From Methylocystis suflitae (GTDB lineage: Bacteria; Pseudomonadota; Alphaproteobacteria; Rhizobiales; Beijerinckiaceae), in NCBI RefSeq assembly GCF_024448135.1, contig NZ_JAMRYX010000236.1:16266-80265 (forward strand): a stretch of 64,000 nucleotides of DNA, given 5' to 3'. A model generated the notes under the pieces. The model searched no databases. It was not told the origin of the DNA and worked only from the letters and a program-made list of their open reading frames with translations. A program made the position numbers and the translations under genes. Below are positions 1 through 8,473 of the stretch, one piece after another (the stretch's first letter is position 1; every line of letters begins with the position of its first letter).

Positions 1-1057
1 CGCCCGCGTCGGCGAGCGCCCGCCGCGCCAGGCTCATGTGATCCCCAAGCTGCCGCGGCGTCTCAGCGTAGACGAGCGCCGAAAGATGATGATCGCCGAG
101 CGCGAAGCGGTTCGATTCGAGATCGTCGAGGGCGTCGCTCAATTCTTCGATTTGCGAGGCCGCGGGATCGCGCGCAGAAACCAGCTGGTTCTGCTTACGC
201 GTCAGCACCGTCTTGGCGTCGGCCTTTGACAGGAAGGCGAAGGATTGCGTCAGGACGAGTTCGAACGGAAGGGAGAGCAGGCCATTCAGGAGCCCGGGCT
301 TGGTTGAAGCCGGATATTCCTTGATCCCGAACATGCCGGCGAAGCGCGAATCGCCGCTGCGGCGGATTTCGAGGGCTTCGCGCCCGAAAATGACCCGGTT
401 CGTATAGAGCGCCGACCCGATCGGCCCCTGCGGCAAGGGCGTTGGCAGCCATTCGCCGGAGGCGAGCGCGTGGAGGAACTCCATCGGCTCGGAAAAGACG
501 AGCGCCTTACGCGCCACTAATCCCAAAGGGCGGGCTCCATAGCGTTCGAGCGCCGCCACGATGTCGCGCGCGGCGTCGCCGAGCCGCTTCAAGGCCTCAG
601 TGTCGACTTCGGCTGCGATGCGAACCGCGCGGCCGAGCCGTTTGAAGAAGTCGGCGGCGGCGTCAGTTGTAGCGCGTCCTGGATGCCAGACGAGCGTGAG
701 GTAAAGATCGTTACGAAAGAGCCGTTCGCTTTGCAGCCGTTCGCGATAACAGGCGTCTAGCGCCGCGGCGAAGGGCGAACGGAATTGCCCTTCGGGGTAA
801 TCCATCGAGCGCCGACGCACGAGATGCGTCCACAGCGCCAGCTGTTCGTCGGCGAGATTGCGCAGCGTCAGATTGAGCTTGGCGTGGAGATCGTTGAGAT
901 CAGCGGTCGCGGCGGTCTCAAACGAAACCCCGTCGAGGCGGATAACCGTGATCAATGCGCGCGTCGAGAGGCTGATAACCGTCTGGTTCACGTGCCGCAC
1001 GAACGGCAGATAGACGTCGGGTTCGAGCTCGCGCGCTTTGATCACCGCCTTACGCAT
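1..1057 (-). CDS. virB4: VirB4 conjugation ATPase, partial (C-terminus outside window)
   Basis: Reading the minus strand from the ATG at 1057-1055 gives an open frame that runs off the left edge of the window. It starts MRKAVIKARELEPDVYL and contains VNQTVISLSTRALITVIRLD, typical of the N-terminal domain of VirB4/TrbE/CagE proteins. VirB4 is the cytoplasmic inner-membrane ATPase that powers pilus assembly and substrate transfer in type IV secretion. The Walker motifs lie in the C-terminal half, which is missing here. The start overlaps the virB3 stop by 8 nt, as expected for translational coupling in a virB operon. The family call is secure; whether the protein is intact cannot be seen. Confidence 0.9.
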   Translation of the reverse strand, partial: MRKAVIKARELEPDVYLPFVRHVNQTVISLSTRALITVIRLDGVSFETAATADLNDLHAKLNLTLRNLADEQLALWTHLVRRRSMDYPEGQFRSPFAAALDACYRERLQSERLFRNDLYLTLVWHPGRATTDAAADFFKRLGRAVRIAAEVDTEALKRLGDAARDIVAALERYGARPLGLVARKALVFSEPMEFLHALASGEWLPTPLPQGPIGSALYTNRVIFGREALEIRRSGDSRFAGMFGIKEYPASTKPGLLNGLLSLPFELVLTQSFAFLSKADAKTVLTRKQNQLVSARDPAASQIEELSDALDDLESNRFALGDHHLSALVYAETPRQLGDHMSLARRALADAG

Positions 1058-1391
1058 GAGCGAAGTCCTTCGCTCGATAGGGCTTCACGAGCCGCAGCGG
1101 CGTGCAGGATGAGCCGCCCCAGAACAATGCATTGCGCATCCGCCCACGCGTCTCGAGCCAGGCAAGAAGAATGCGGAACATGTTGGGATCATGCCGGCAG
1201 ATGATCCGATTAACGCCGTGGATCGGGAGCGCGACGAGGCCGTAAAGGATGCTCCCGGCGGCGAGGAAGAGGATGCAGGAGAAAATCATATTGAAGGCCA
1301 TAGCCTCCATGGTGACCCCTGCGATCATCGCCGGGCGCGTGCAGGCGAGAAACAACGTGTCCTCGCTCAGGCGGAGCGGCTCCATCATCAA
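1050..1391 (-). CDS. virB3: VirB3 type IV secretion inner-membrane protein
   Basis: A 113-residue protein with the VirB3 signatures LFLACTRPAMIAGVTMEA near the N-terminus, ICRHDPNMFRILLAWLETRG in the middle and FWGGSSCTPL near the end. One or two hydrophobic segments lie at about residues 30-58. VirB3 is a small inner-membrane component that works with VirB4 in pilus biogenesis. The length matches the family. It overlaps virB2 by 4 nt (ATGA) and virB4 by 8 nt, so the three genes are almost certainly one transcription unit. Confidence 0.93.
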   Translation of the reverse strand: MMMEPLRLSEDTLFLACTRPAMIAGVTMEAMAFNMIFSCILFLAAGSILYGLVALPIHGVNRIICRHDPNMFRILLAWLETRGRMRNALFWGGSSCTPLRLVKPYRAKDFAHA

Positions 1392-1681
1392 TGACCGCCA
1401 GTCAGCGTCGACACCACTTCTGAGGCGCCGAAGACGATGGCGACGCCGAGCACCACGTAAGCAGCCTTGCGCAAATCGAGGTGGCCGAACATCCAGGCGA
1501 CGCCGACAATGATCACGGCAAGAGTCGCCAAGAGACGCGCGACATTGCCGGTCAGCAGGGTAACGATGTTTTGCAGCACGCCCTCGATGTTTGCTGATTG
1601 CGCGAATGCCGGCTCGACGAGGCCGATGCTGATAATGAGGCCCATGCAGAGAAGCGCGGAGGATTTGCGAAAAGAAGACAT
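1388..1681 (-). CDS. virB2: VirB2 major pilin (propilin)
   Basis: A 97-residue protein with a signal peptide (hydrophobic stretch ALLCMGLIISIGL followed by an AFA-Q cleavage site near residue 27) and two hydrophobic segments, one containing LLATLAVIIVGVAWMFGHLD and one containing AYVVLGVAIVFGASEVV. This is the VirB2/TrbC pilin architecture, where the cleaved mature peptide polymerises into the conjugative pilus. It lies directly upstream of virB3 with ATGA overlap. A gap of 73 bp separates it from the virB1-like gene. Confidence 0.93.
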   Translation of the reverse strand: MSSFRKSSALLCMGLIISIGLVEPAFAQSANIEGVLQNIVTLLTGNVARLLATLAVIIVGVAWMFGHLDLRKAAYVVLGVAIVFGASEVVSTLTGGH

Positions 1682-1754
1682 TAGAGACTCCCGATTGGGC
1701 TCGCGGCGAATGGGTCGCGTGTTGTTAAACCGAACGAAACGAGAGGGCGCTCAT

Positions 1755-2324
1755 TCAGCGCTCATAGACAAAAAGCGAAGCGCCGCGGCCGGAGCGATAC
1801 ACGTCGAGAGTTGTTGGACGCTGCTCGACGGGCGAAATGTTCGCCGAGGAACGTTCCGCTGCGGATCCGCCTACGTGCGGGCCTGCCTGTGGACGCGCCG
1901 CAATCTCAGGGGCCGCGCGCAATTCTTTTTCGACAAGACTCGCGACGACGGACGCCGCGGCTTTTTCGGGATCGCCCACCCTTGTGCGCGCTGCCTCGAG
2001 TCGCGCTTGGTACAATGCGTGAAGGCCGGCGACATGCTTGCAAGCGTCGAAGCTTGCAGAAATCGTCAGTCCAGCCTGTTTCCTTTCTTCGGGACCGAGT
2101 TGAGCGAGACCGATTCGCACGTTTTGTCCGGCGACTGTCGCTTCGCTCGCCAGTTGAACGCCTTCCTCGAGACTGGTCGCCTGAACGGAGATCGGCTTCC
2201 TTCCGTCGATCGTGATCAAGAGCGGTTCGAAAGCGCTCGTTTGGCGCACGATCGCCGTCAACGGCTTGATGGCCGCTCCCGGCGCGCAACGTTCAAGGAG
2301 AGCAGCGAAAGTGGCAGGATCCAT
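1755..2324 (-). CDS. virB1: VirB1-like protein lacking the lytic transglycosylase glutamate
   Basis: A 189-residue protein in the virB1 position of the operon. The ATG at 2324 was chosen because AGAGGA lies about 10 nt upstream and homology begins there (MDPATFAALLERCAPG). It aligns with VirB1 transglycosylases by eye: residues 22-41 match the family pattern (A-V-x-x-E-S-G-F-N-P-L-A-I), RIGLAQL at about 72 matches the GLMQIN motif, and TLDVYRSGRGASLFVY matches the family C-terminus. The family ES dipeptide is TS here (T29-S30), so the catalytic glutamate is absent. No signal peptide is evident. It may be a structural or degenerate VirB1; the frame is otherwise intact. Confidence 0.72.
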   Translation of the reverse strand: MDPATFAALLERCAPGAAIKPLTAIVRQTSAFEPLLITIDGRKPISVQATSLEEGVQLASEATVAGQNVRIGLAQLGPEERKQAGLTISASFDACKHVAGLHALYQARLEAARTRVGDPEKAAASVVASLVEKELRAAPEIAARPQAGPHVGGSAAERSSANISPVEQRPTTLDVYRSGRGASLFVYER

Positions 2325-2704
2325 GTCCGGGGTCCTCTTTGAAAGCGTCAGTCGAGATTGCGGAGCATTTGGCTTTTTCAAATCAGGCGATGAGCTGCCA
2401 TTTCGCGACTGCGCGCTCGACGAGCGTGCATCGCAAGCGTCCACTTATAAGTGTGAGGATCTAGCAAGGACGCGAGCGCGATCAGTTTCATTTCCGAATC
2501 GTCTCCAGCTGCGGAGTTGAGGCGCGCGAGCAATGCAGCAGGAGGACTCTGTATGGAACCTGCCACTTTAGACAGGGCGGCTGTGGGTAAATGCTCAGCT
2601 CCCGCCCAAAAGTCGCCCCATCAGGACAATAGATGGCCTGGTATCTATCTCGCTCGTCTCTCGAGGGGCAAAAAATCTAGCATTTGTGTGCGGTTGGAGG
2701 CCAA
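2325..2704. other. Intergenic region between divergent virB and luxR genes
   Basis: This stretch must hold the promoters of the leftward virB operon and the rightward luxR gene. A 62-codon minus-strand frame with a GTG start (2378-2566) ends 54 bp before virB1 and could be a tiny leading gene. It has no recognisable family and no clear ribosome site, so it is not called. An AGG-rich ribosome site for luxR (TTGGAGG) is at 2694-2700. Confidence 0.4.
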
Positions 2705-3433
2705 ATGAAAAAGGCTAAAAGAGCATTCCATGAGTTCATCGACGCCGTGTACATTGCGAACACGAGGGAGGAATTCCAACGCGTCGGAGAGCGCGCTGCG
2801 TGTGCGCTAGGGTTTGAATGGTTCGCCTATTTCGAAGGAGGTAATGGCGACCTCACTCTCGTCACGTCGTATCCAAAGAACTGGGTGGATCGCTATTACG
2901 ACGAACAATATCAAAACATTGATCCCGTCCTCCGTCAGGCGCGCATTATTGGTCCGGCATTTCCGTGGGATGCGAGTGACATGGCAGCGACGCGATCAAT
3001 GAAAGAACATCATTTCCTCGATGAAGCGCTTAGTTTCAACATCAGAGCAGGAGTGACCGTCCCTATTGCTGCAGGCTACGGCCGCTTCGGCGCCTTCACG
3101 TTTGCGGCCGACGACCACAGTCCCGCGCTCGATCGTCTCACGGAGAACTCAAAAGATCTGCTGCAGATGATGGGCGTCAGTTACCATGCTCACGTAAAAG
3201 CCAGAATGTCGGATCCGTTGGAGCTCGATGGTGACAACGTCGTGCTAACGTTTAGAGAACGGCAATGCCTCGGATGGGCGTCGTTGGGAAAGACGATGCA
3301 AGAGATGGCGACGATTTTGCGCGTTACGCCGCGCGTGGTGAAGTTTCATCTCGATAATGGTCGGCGGAAGCTCGGCGCATCAACGTTGCCTCACGCCGTC
3401 GCCCTTGCCCTTCGCCGGGAATTGCTGCCGTAG
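2705..3433 (+). CDS. LuxR-family quorum-sensing type transcriptional regulator
   Basis: A 242-residue protein with an N-terminal autoinducer-binding domain (about residues 15-165) and a C-terminal LuxR helix-turn-helix (about 178-240). Ligand-pocket signatures are visible: W and Y in WVDRYYDEQYQNIDPV, the DP pair, FPWD, and the glycine in RAGVTVPI. The HTH carries LTFRERQCLGWASLGKT and KFHLDNGRRKLG. The ATG at 2705 has TTGGAGG 5 nt upstream. No luxI-type synthase is in the window, so it may be a solo receptor or respond to a signal made elsewhere. Its position divergent from virB genes recalls TraR-type control of conjugation, which is an inference. Confidence 0.88.
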   Translation: MKKAKRAFHEFIDAVYIANTREEFQRVGERAACALGFEWFAYFEGGNGDLTLVTSYPKNWVDRYYDEQYQNIDPVLRQARIIGPAFPWDASDMAATRSMKEHHFLDEALSFNIRAGVTVPIAAGYGRFGAFTFAADDHSPALDRLTENSKDLLQMMGVSYHAHVKARMSDPLELDGDNVVLTFRERQCLGWASLGKTMQEMATILRVTPRVVKFHLDNGRRKLGASTLPHAVALALRRELLP

Positions 3434-3820
3434 GAGATTTCACCGCTTACCGATTTCATGACTGCCGATTTGCAATCCCGCATGCGATGATCGGGATTTT
3501 CTTCGGGGTCACCGATGTTCTCCTTCCTGAATCCTGATTTGGACCTATTGCAAGGTGGTTGCGAGGGGAGGACCTTTCGCATCGCCAAACGGAGCGCGAG
3601 CCAGGGCCCGGGCTTGCCCTGGCGCGACGAGCGCGATAGCATTTTAGCTTCATGGCTGGCGCTGAGGTTAGCCCTCAGCCTCGCGCGCGACGACAACCCG
3701 ACCAGCCATTCTTCTGGACGCCGTCACGGGTTCTTCTCAACCGCCCTCGCGGGGCGACCCGCGCCCAATCAGCGCAAATGCGCCACGTCGCAATGCTTCT
3801 TTATCTAACTGCGTCCGGTC
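3434..3820. other. Intergenic region, nothing recognised
   Basis: The 387 bp between luxR and the topoisomerase VI operon hold only short out-of-frame ORFs without family signatures. No RNA gene or clear repeat was seen. Confidence 0.4.
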
Positions 3821-4957
3821 TCACGGCAGAAAAGCGCTCTCGTCGGCGAGCTTCCGCGGCAGATATTGGTCGATAACGTAATTGAGGCCCCATTTGGCCA
3901 GCGCTTGCTGCTCGGCGCGTACCCCCATCTTAAGCAATTGCTCGACGGCGGCGATCCACGCAGGATTAGCCTTGATGAACGGGTCGTTTTGCAGCGCGTC
4001 TCGCGCGCGTTTAACGTCGGTCGCTGTAAGGGGGTGGGTCGCGTCCTCAAGGCCAAAGTCGAGAATGTCTTGGGGCGTGACGCCTAAGAAGCGCGCCTGC
4101 GGCACACACAGGAAGCGATTGACGTGAGCGGCGTTGCCTGAACCTACCTTGAGCGTGCGGTAAATATTGGTGAACCCATAAGGGTCGCAGTCCACAAAGC
4201 AGTAGACAGGCAAATCCTGCGTGTCGGAAAGAAGGCGAATGAACCGCCGAGTCGCGCGGGTCGGCACGCCGCCCATTTCAACGATGATGCATTTCGCGGT
4301 TTCCCAGAAACGGTGATTGTTGAGGCGTTGAAACATGCCGCCGGTTTCAATGGCGAGCACGAAACGCGCATCAGTCCTGAAGCTCAAGTGCTCGGCCGAA
4401 CGCGGAATACTATAGGCGCCGCTCCCGAGATTGGCGCAGTCGATCTCAATGGATCGTCCAGTCGCGGAATCTTTGTCGATGACGGTGAGCCGGCCGGCGA
4501 CTGAGCCGCCATGCGACTCGGGGTAGAAGCGTAATTGCTCGCGTGAAAGGCCATGCATCGACGCCATGGCTTCGATGTCGTCCATAATGGCGTCAGACTC
4601 GGCTTGTTCGTCGAATCGGCAGTCCCCCCAGTTCTTGCTGATGTAATAGGCTTCGCGCTTCGTGGCGAAATCATTGCTCTCGACCATGGCGCGGGAAGTC
4701 GCCATCAGGCGTAGCGTTTGCGCGAAAGATCGGGCGGTGTTCACCGTCAACGTGCGCAGCTTGTGTGCGCCGCACAGCTCCAAATAGCCTTTCATTTCAT
4801 CATAGGTCACATTGTCGAGGCCGCGGGCGGGGAGCTTGATGCTAGGCAAGACTCCAGTGTCGATGTCTTTGCGGACCTCGCGCGCGATCGATTCAATCAA
4901 GGTGATCGTTTCTTTATCCTGATCGCTGGGCGTCTTGACGGAGCTGGCGTTCTTCAT
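3821..4957 (-). CDS. top6A: DNA topoisomerase VI subunit A (Spo11/TopVIA family)
   Basis: A 378-residue protein with the full TopVIA architecture. The winged-helix CAP domain carries the catalytic tyrosine in TKREAYYISKNWG (Y104/Y105). The TOPRIM domain has the metal-binding glutamate in VLAIETGG (E204) and the DxD of FVDCDPYGF (D256, D258), followed by NIYRTLKVGSG. Subunit A makes the transient double-strand break through a 5'-phosphotyrosine link while subunit B supplies ATP gating. Length matches archaeal subunits. The start overlaps the subunit B stop by ATGA, so the pair is translationally coupled. Topoisomerase VI is mainly archaeal and eukaryotic and is rare in bacteria. All key residues are present, so activity is plausible. 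Confidence 0.95.
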   Translation of the reverse strand: MKNASSVKTPSDQDKETITLIESIAREVRKDIDTGVLPSIKLPARGLDNVTYDEMKGYLELCGAHKLRTLTVNTARSFAQTLRLMATSRAMVESNDFATKREAYYISKNWGDCRFDEQAESDAIMDDIEAMASMHGLSREQLRFYPESHGGSVAGRLTVIDKDSATGRSIEIDCANLGSGAYSIPRSAEHLSFRTDARFVLAIETGGMFQRLNNHRFWETAKCIIVEMGGVPTRATRRFIRLLSDTQDLPVYCFVDCDPYGFTNIYRTLKVGSGNAAHVNRFLCVPQARFLGVTPQDILDFGLEDATHPLTATDVKRARDALQNDPFIKANPAWIAAVEQLLKMGVRAEQQALAKWGLNYVIDQYLPRKLADESAFLP

Positions 4958-6639
4958 GGTTTTGACCTTCGGGTCGTGCGGCTCGTGTGGAGGACGTCAT
5001 CAAGCATGTTCACGGTAGAATCCCGTTCATCGTCGCTCAGCGCCAAAATGTCCTGCAGGGCGGCGCCAATATGCGGCAGATACCTTTCAATGTGGGCCCG
5101 TCTGTCATATTCCTGACGAAGGTGAAGCTCGCGGCGCAGGTAATGCGCGAGTCGACGCGCACATTGTTGCAGCCCTAATTTGATCTCCTTGAGAATTTCC
5201 GGATAGGGCTCGATCGCTTCCTTGGACTCGGAAGTGTAAGGAATCCAAACCGAGGCGACGTGGACCAAGATCGCCATTGGCGCAATCGGCAACGACCCCT
5301 TGGTCTGGTGGAGGCCATAGGTCCGCCAGTTCGTCTGAATTACGGCCTTGGTGATGGCGCAACTTGACTGCTGGTAGAGGAGCGGCGTCCGATTCGCAAA
5401 ACGCAAAAGACGAACAGGCTCGTCCTTTGGCGCGATCAGCTGTTCGACCGTGCTGGCATGTTGCGCTTTTTGTTTGCGTCGCATATGGCCGCCGGCGTCG
5501 ACTTCAATGTCGGGCTCGCCGGGACGGCCAAACGCCATTCCGACTTCCACTTGGAACGGGTTGCCGCGATAGGCTGCGGCGGGCCGCGTGGCAGTTGTGT
5601 AAAAATCCGCCGCCAATTCCTTGCGTAAGCCTTCGAGAAGTTGCGGTTCGCCGATTGGGACAATGCAGTCCGTCCGCGGGGCCAAGACGCGTGTTTTTTG
5701 GATGGCGCGATGCAATGCCGCGGCCTGCGCGTGGGCGATGTGAGCTGGGTAAGAGCGATCGGTCAGCGGCTTGCCGGCGCGCTTGATAATCTCGATCGCC
5801 GTCTTTTTACCCACGCATGAAAACTCATCGACGAGAAACCGCATTAAGGACCGACTCGTTGTGTTGCTCAACATTTGGATGAGCCGACCAAGCTCGACGC
5901 TGTGCGGATGCGGTTTGATTTCTTTTGGTCGAGGGGGAAGGGTATCGGCGCAGCGAAGAAATTGGGTTTCTTTCCCATGGGGGTCAACGTATGTGATCGA
6001 CACATGCGGATTGGCGATGGCCGTCTGCTTCAAATAGACTTCAACCGAATGCGGCCCCGTTTGATGGTGGCCCTCCATCTCCATCTCGACCCGCGTTCCG
6101 TGCGGGCAGTCCCACTCGACGCGTCTCTTCTTATGGATGTCCGGCCGGTTATTGGCCGTATCGATCGATACGTAAAGCTCCGAAGCCAGTTCATCGCCTT
6201 CGGTGCGGCTGATGATGTGCAGCGGCTTACCCACGGTCAGCTGCCCATACATTCCCGCGGCCGAGATTCCCATTCCCTGTTGACCGCGCGACTGGCTCAG
6301 TTTGTGGAATTTCGATCCGTAAAGCAGTTTGCCAAAGATGCGCGCGATTTGGCTCTCGACAATGCCAGGGCCGTTATCCTCGACCACGACTCGCGCTTTC
6401 CCCAAACGATCGCGCACGTGCACAACAATTTCGGGCAACACCCCCGCCTCCTCGCAAGCGTCGAGGGCGTTATCCACGGCCTCTTTAACGGCGGTGACCA
6501 AGGCCTTGGCGGGCGTGTCGAATCCAAGCAGGTGACGGTTCTTGAGGAAGAACTCTGAAACGGAAATTTCGCGCTGCCGACTCGCCAATTCAATGGCGGT
6601 GGGGACCCTGGTTTGCTTGTCAGACGAGATTTGCGCCAT
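4954..6639 (-). CDS. top6B: DNA topoisomerase VI subunit B (GHKL ATPase)
   Basis: Read from ATG 6639 this is a 561-residue protein. An in-frame GTG at 6738 would add 33 residues, but homology starts near MAQISSD. GHKL ATPase motifs are complete: N-box KEAVDNALDACEE (E53, N57), DNGPGI (88-93), and SRGQQGMGISAAGMYGQ (117-133). A central H2TH-like region and the transducer domain follow, with FANRTPLLYQ (414-423) and TSESKEAI holding the switch lysine K473. It forms an A2B2 heterotetramer with subunit A. Separate A and B genes place it with topoisomerase VI rather than the fused topoisomerase VIII described from plasmids. The upstream gap to the divergent primase-polymerase likely holds the promoter. 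Confidence 0.95.
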   Translation of the reverse strand: MAQISSDKQTRVPTAIELASRQREISVSEFFLKNRHLLGFDTPAKALVTAVKEAVDNALDACEEAGVLPEIVVHVRDRLGKARVVVEDNGPGIVESQIARIFGKLLYGSKFHKLSQSRGQQGMGISAAGMYGQLTVGKPLHIISRTEGDELASELYVSIDTANNRPDIHKKRRVEWDCPHGTRVEMEMEGHHQTGPHSVEVYLKQTAIANPHVSITYVDPHGKETQFLRCADTLPPRPKEIKPHPHSVELGRLIQMLSNTTSRSLMRFLVDEFSCVGKKTAIEIIKRAGKPLTDRSYPAHIAHAQAAALHRAIQKTRVLAPRTDCIVPIGEPQLLEGLRKELAADFYTTATRPAAAYRGNPFQVEVGMAFGRPGEPDIEVDAGGHMRRKQKAQHASTVEQLIAPKDEPVRLLRFANRTPLLYQQSSCAITKAVIQTNWRTYGLHQTKGSLPIAPMAILVHVASVWIPYTSESKEAIEPYPEILKEIKLGLQQCARRLAHYLRRELHLRQEYDRRAHIERYLPHIGAALQDILALSDDERDSTVNMLDDVLHTSRTTRRSKP

Positions 6640-6866
6640 CCGTCGCCGCGTCGATTGCCGTGCCCTTATCAGGTGCTCGGTTGGAGTCTTGCTGGCGGGC
6701 TCCCTGACCGCGCCCGTCTTTATGTAACATATATGCACTTGGAGCTTTGCATTAGCGTCGCCAGCGCTTGACCTATTTCCGAAGCCTCCCGTAAGTCCTT
6801 TAAAGGGAAGAAGCCCGTAAAGGGACGAGCGAGAGCTCTTCCGGCGGCTCGGGTGAGGCGGAGGCG

Positions 6867-7698
6867 ATGGCCGAACAGGCTGCGAGGGCCGAAGCAGCCA
6901 AGCGTTACCTGGCTCACGGCTGGTCGATTTTGCCGCTGCGGCCGCGCGATAAGCGACCGCTCATCCCCTTGGGCGCATCTGCAGATCCGACGACCTTCGA
7001 GGGAGGACGTCGCCGAATGGTTCCGGCGATGGCCGGACGCCAATATCGGAGTCGTCAGCGGCGAGATTTCAAATCTGATTGTCCTCGATGTCGATCCGAA
7101 GCACGGAAGCGACGCGGCGCTCGAACGATTGGAGCGCACATACGGTCCGGTTCCCGCGACGGTGGAAGCGACAAGTGGCGGCGGCGGCCGTCACCTCTAT
7201 TTCGCTCACCCGGGAGGCCTCGTCAGGAATCGCGCTGGCTTGGCGCAGGGAATCGATTTGCGCGGCGACGGCGGTTACATCGTCGCCCCGCCGTCCATTC
7301 ACCCGAGCGGCGCTTTTTACGAATGGGCTCCGGGACGCAACCCCGACGAGATCGCGCTGGCGCCTCTGTCGCGCTGGCTGATCGCGCCAATGCAGGGGCT
7401 GCGCGTCGGACGTTCGCTTTCCGATTGGCGGCATCTCGTGAAAGAAGGGGTGGCGGAGGGTCAACGCAACTCGACGATTGCCTCGCTGACCGGCCATTTG
7501 CTCTGGCACAATGTCGACCCCGACGTCGCGCTCGAATTATTGCTCGCCTGGAACCGCATGCGATGTCGCCCCCCGCTTGACGATGCGGAGGTTGCGGGGG
7601 TTGTGGCAAGTATCACAAAACTGCACGACGTTGAAAACGCGTTCGAACAGCAACGACTCGGCTCGGAGGAATTTAGGTCGTGGCCAAAGGCGCCATGA
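6867..7698 (+). pseudogene. Bifunctional primase-polymerase (Prim-Pol), frameshifted
   Basis: The N-terminus (MAEQAARAEAAKRYLAHGW, then LPLRPRDKRPLIPLG) is in one frame from 6867. The remainder (EWFRRWPDANIGVVSGE, LIVLDVDPKHG, GGGGRHLYFAHP, GDGGYIVAPPS) is in another, with the switch between about 6990 and 7015. The second part holds the DxD catalytic pair of the Prim-Pol domain (PF09250-type), and a C-terminal primase-associated helical region follows (EGQRNSTIASLTGHLLW). These enzymes prime replication of plasmids and integrated elements. One indel would restore the whole gene, so this is either a recent pseudogene or a sequencing error. It is divergently arranged with topoisomerase VI. Confidence 0.8.
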
Positions 7699-7869
7699 CG
7701 CGCCCACAAATCCGAACAGCGTGTTGCTCAACAGGAGCAGGTGATTGCATGGATCGGCCTCATACAACGAGGAGGGTCATGTTGCGCCCGTCCTCAAATC
7801 GCGCCTACCGCTCGGCGCTATTTCGCCGCCTGTTTAGGGCAGGCGCTATCTCAAGTCTGCTTGGTGCGC

Positions 7870-8433
7870 TCAGCCGAGCGTCGATTTCCATTTAATCGAA
7901 CAGCCGATCGAGGGAATTTGGTCGGGCGGGGCCGCTCCCCTGGCGGCGATCGCGCGCATCGCCTCGACGAGTTCTCGCCTCGCTCCGGCCGGAGGCGGAA
8001 ACGTGCGTCCCGCATCGAGACGACCTCGATATTTGAGTTTGCGATCTCGATCGTAGCCAAAGAAATCGGGCGTGCAGACCGCGCCATAGGCTCGCGCGAC
8101 GGATTGTGTTTCGTCGTGAAGATAGGGAAAGGGGAAATCGTGCGTCTTCGCGAATTCCTTCATCTTGTCGAAGGAGTCCTCGGGATAAATCTCGGCGTCG
8201 TTCGCGCAGATGGCCGCAAAGCCGATCCCTTCTTTCATGAGCACGCGGGCGTCGCCGACAAGCCGGTCGATCACGGCTTTGACGTAAGGGCAGTGATTGC
8301 AGATGAAGACGATCACTGTTCCATTTTCGCCGGCGATATCGTCGAGCGAGCAGGTTCGGCCGTCCGTGGCGGGAAGTCGAAAATCCGCCGCCGACGTCTC
8401 AAGGATGATCTCTTCGGGACTCATCGCCGCCAT
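7870..8433 (-). CDS. Thioredoxin-family (AhpC/TSA-like redoxin) protein
   Basis: A 187-residue thioredoxin-fold protein starting MAAMSPEE. The domain begins FRLPATDGRT, has the active-site region FICNHCPYVKAV with a CxxC (CNHC), a cis-proline region (GAVCTPDFFGYD), and ends PSIGCSIKWK as in many bacterial members of this redoxin group. The protein probably acts as a cytoplasmic disulfide reductase or peroxidase-like redoxin; substrate unknown. It lies alone between the primase-polymerase and a glyA relic and looks like ordinary chromosomal cargo. Confidence 0.85.
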   Translation of the reverse strand: MAAMSPEEIILETSAADFRLPATDGRTCSLDDIAGENGTVIVFICNHCPYVKAVIDRLVGDARVLMKEGIGFAAICANDAEIYPEDSFDKMKEFAKTHDFPFPYLHDETQSVARAYGAVCTPDFFGYDRDRKLKYRGRLDAGRTFPPPAGARRELVEAMRAIAARGAAPPDQIPSIGCSIKWKSTLG

Positions 8434-8473
8434 GGCCGCGCCTCCATTCTACTTAAAAAGGGCTTCTTGAGGC

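Noticed and set aside
1467..2342. 291-codon plus-strand frame opposite virB2 and virB1
   Set aside because: Arg-rich shadow; the minus strand has clear VirB homology.
3821..6639. Classification as topoisomerase VIII
   Set aside because: Topoisomerase VIII has A and B parts fused in one protein; here they are two full-length genes.
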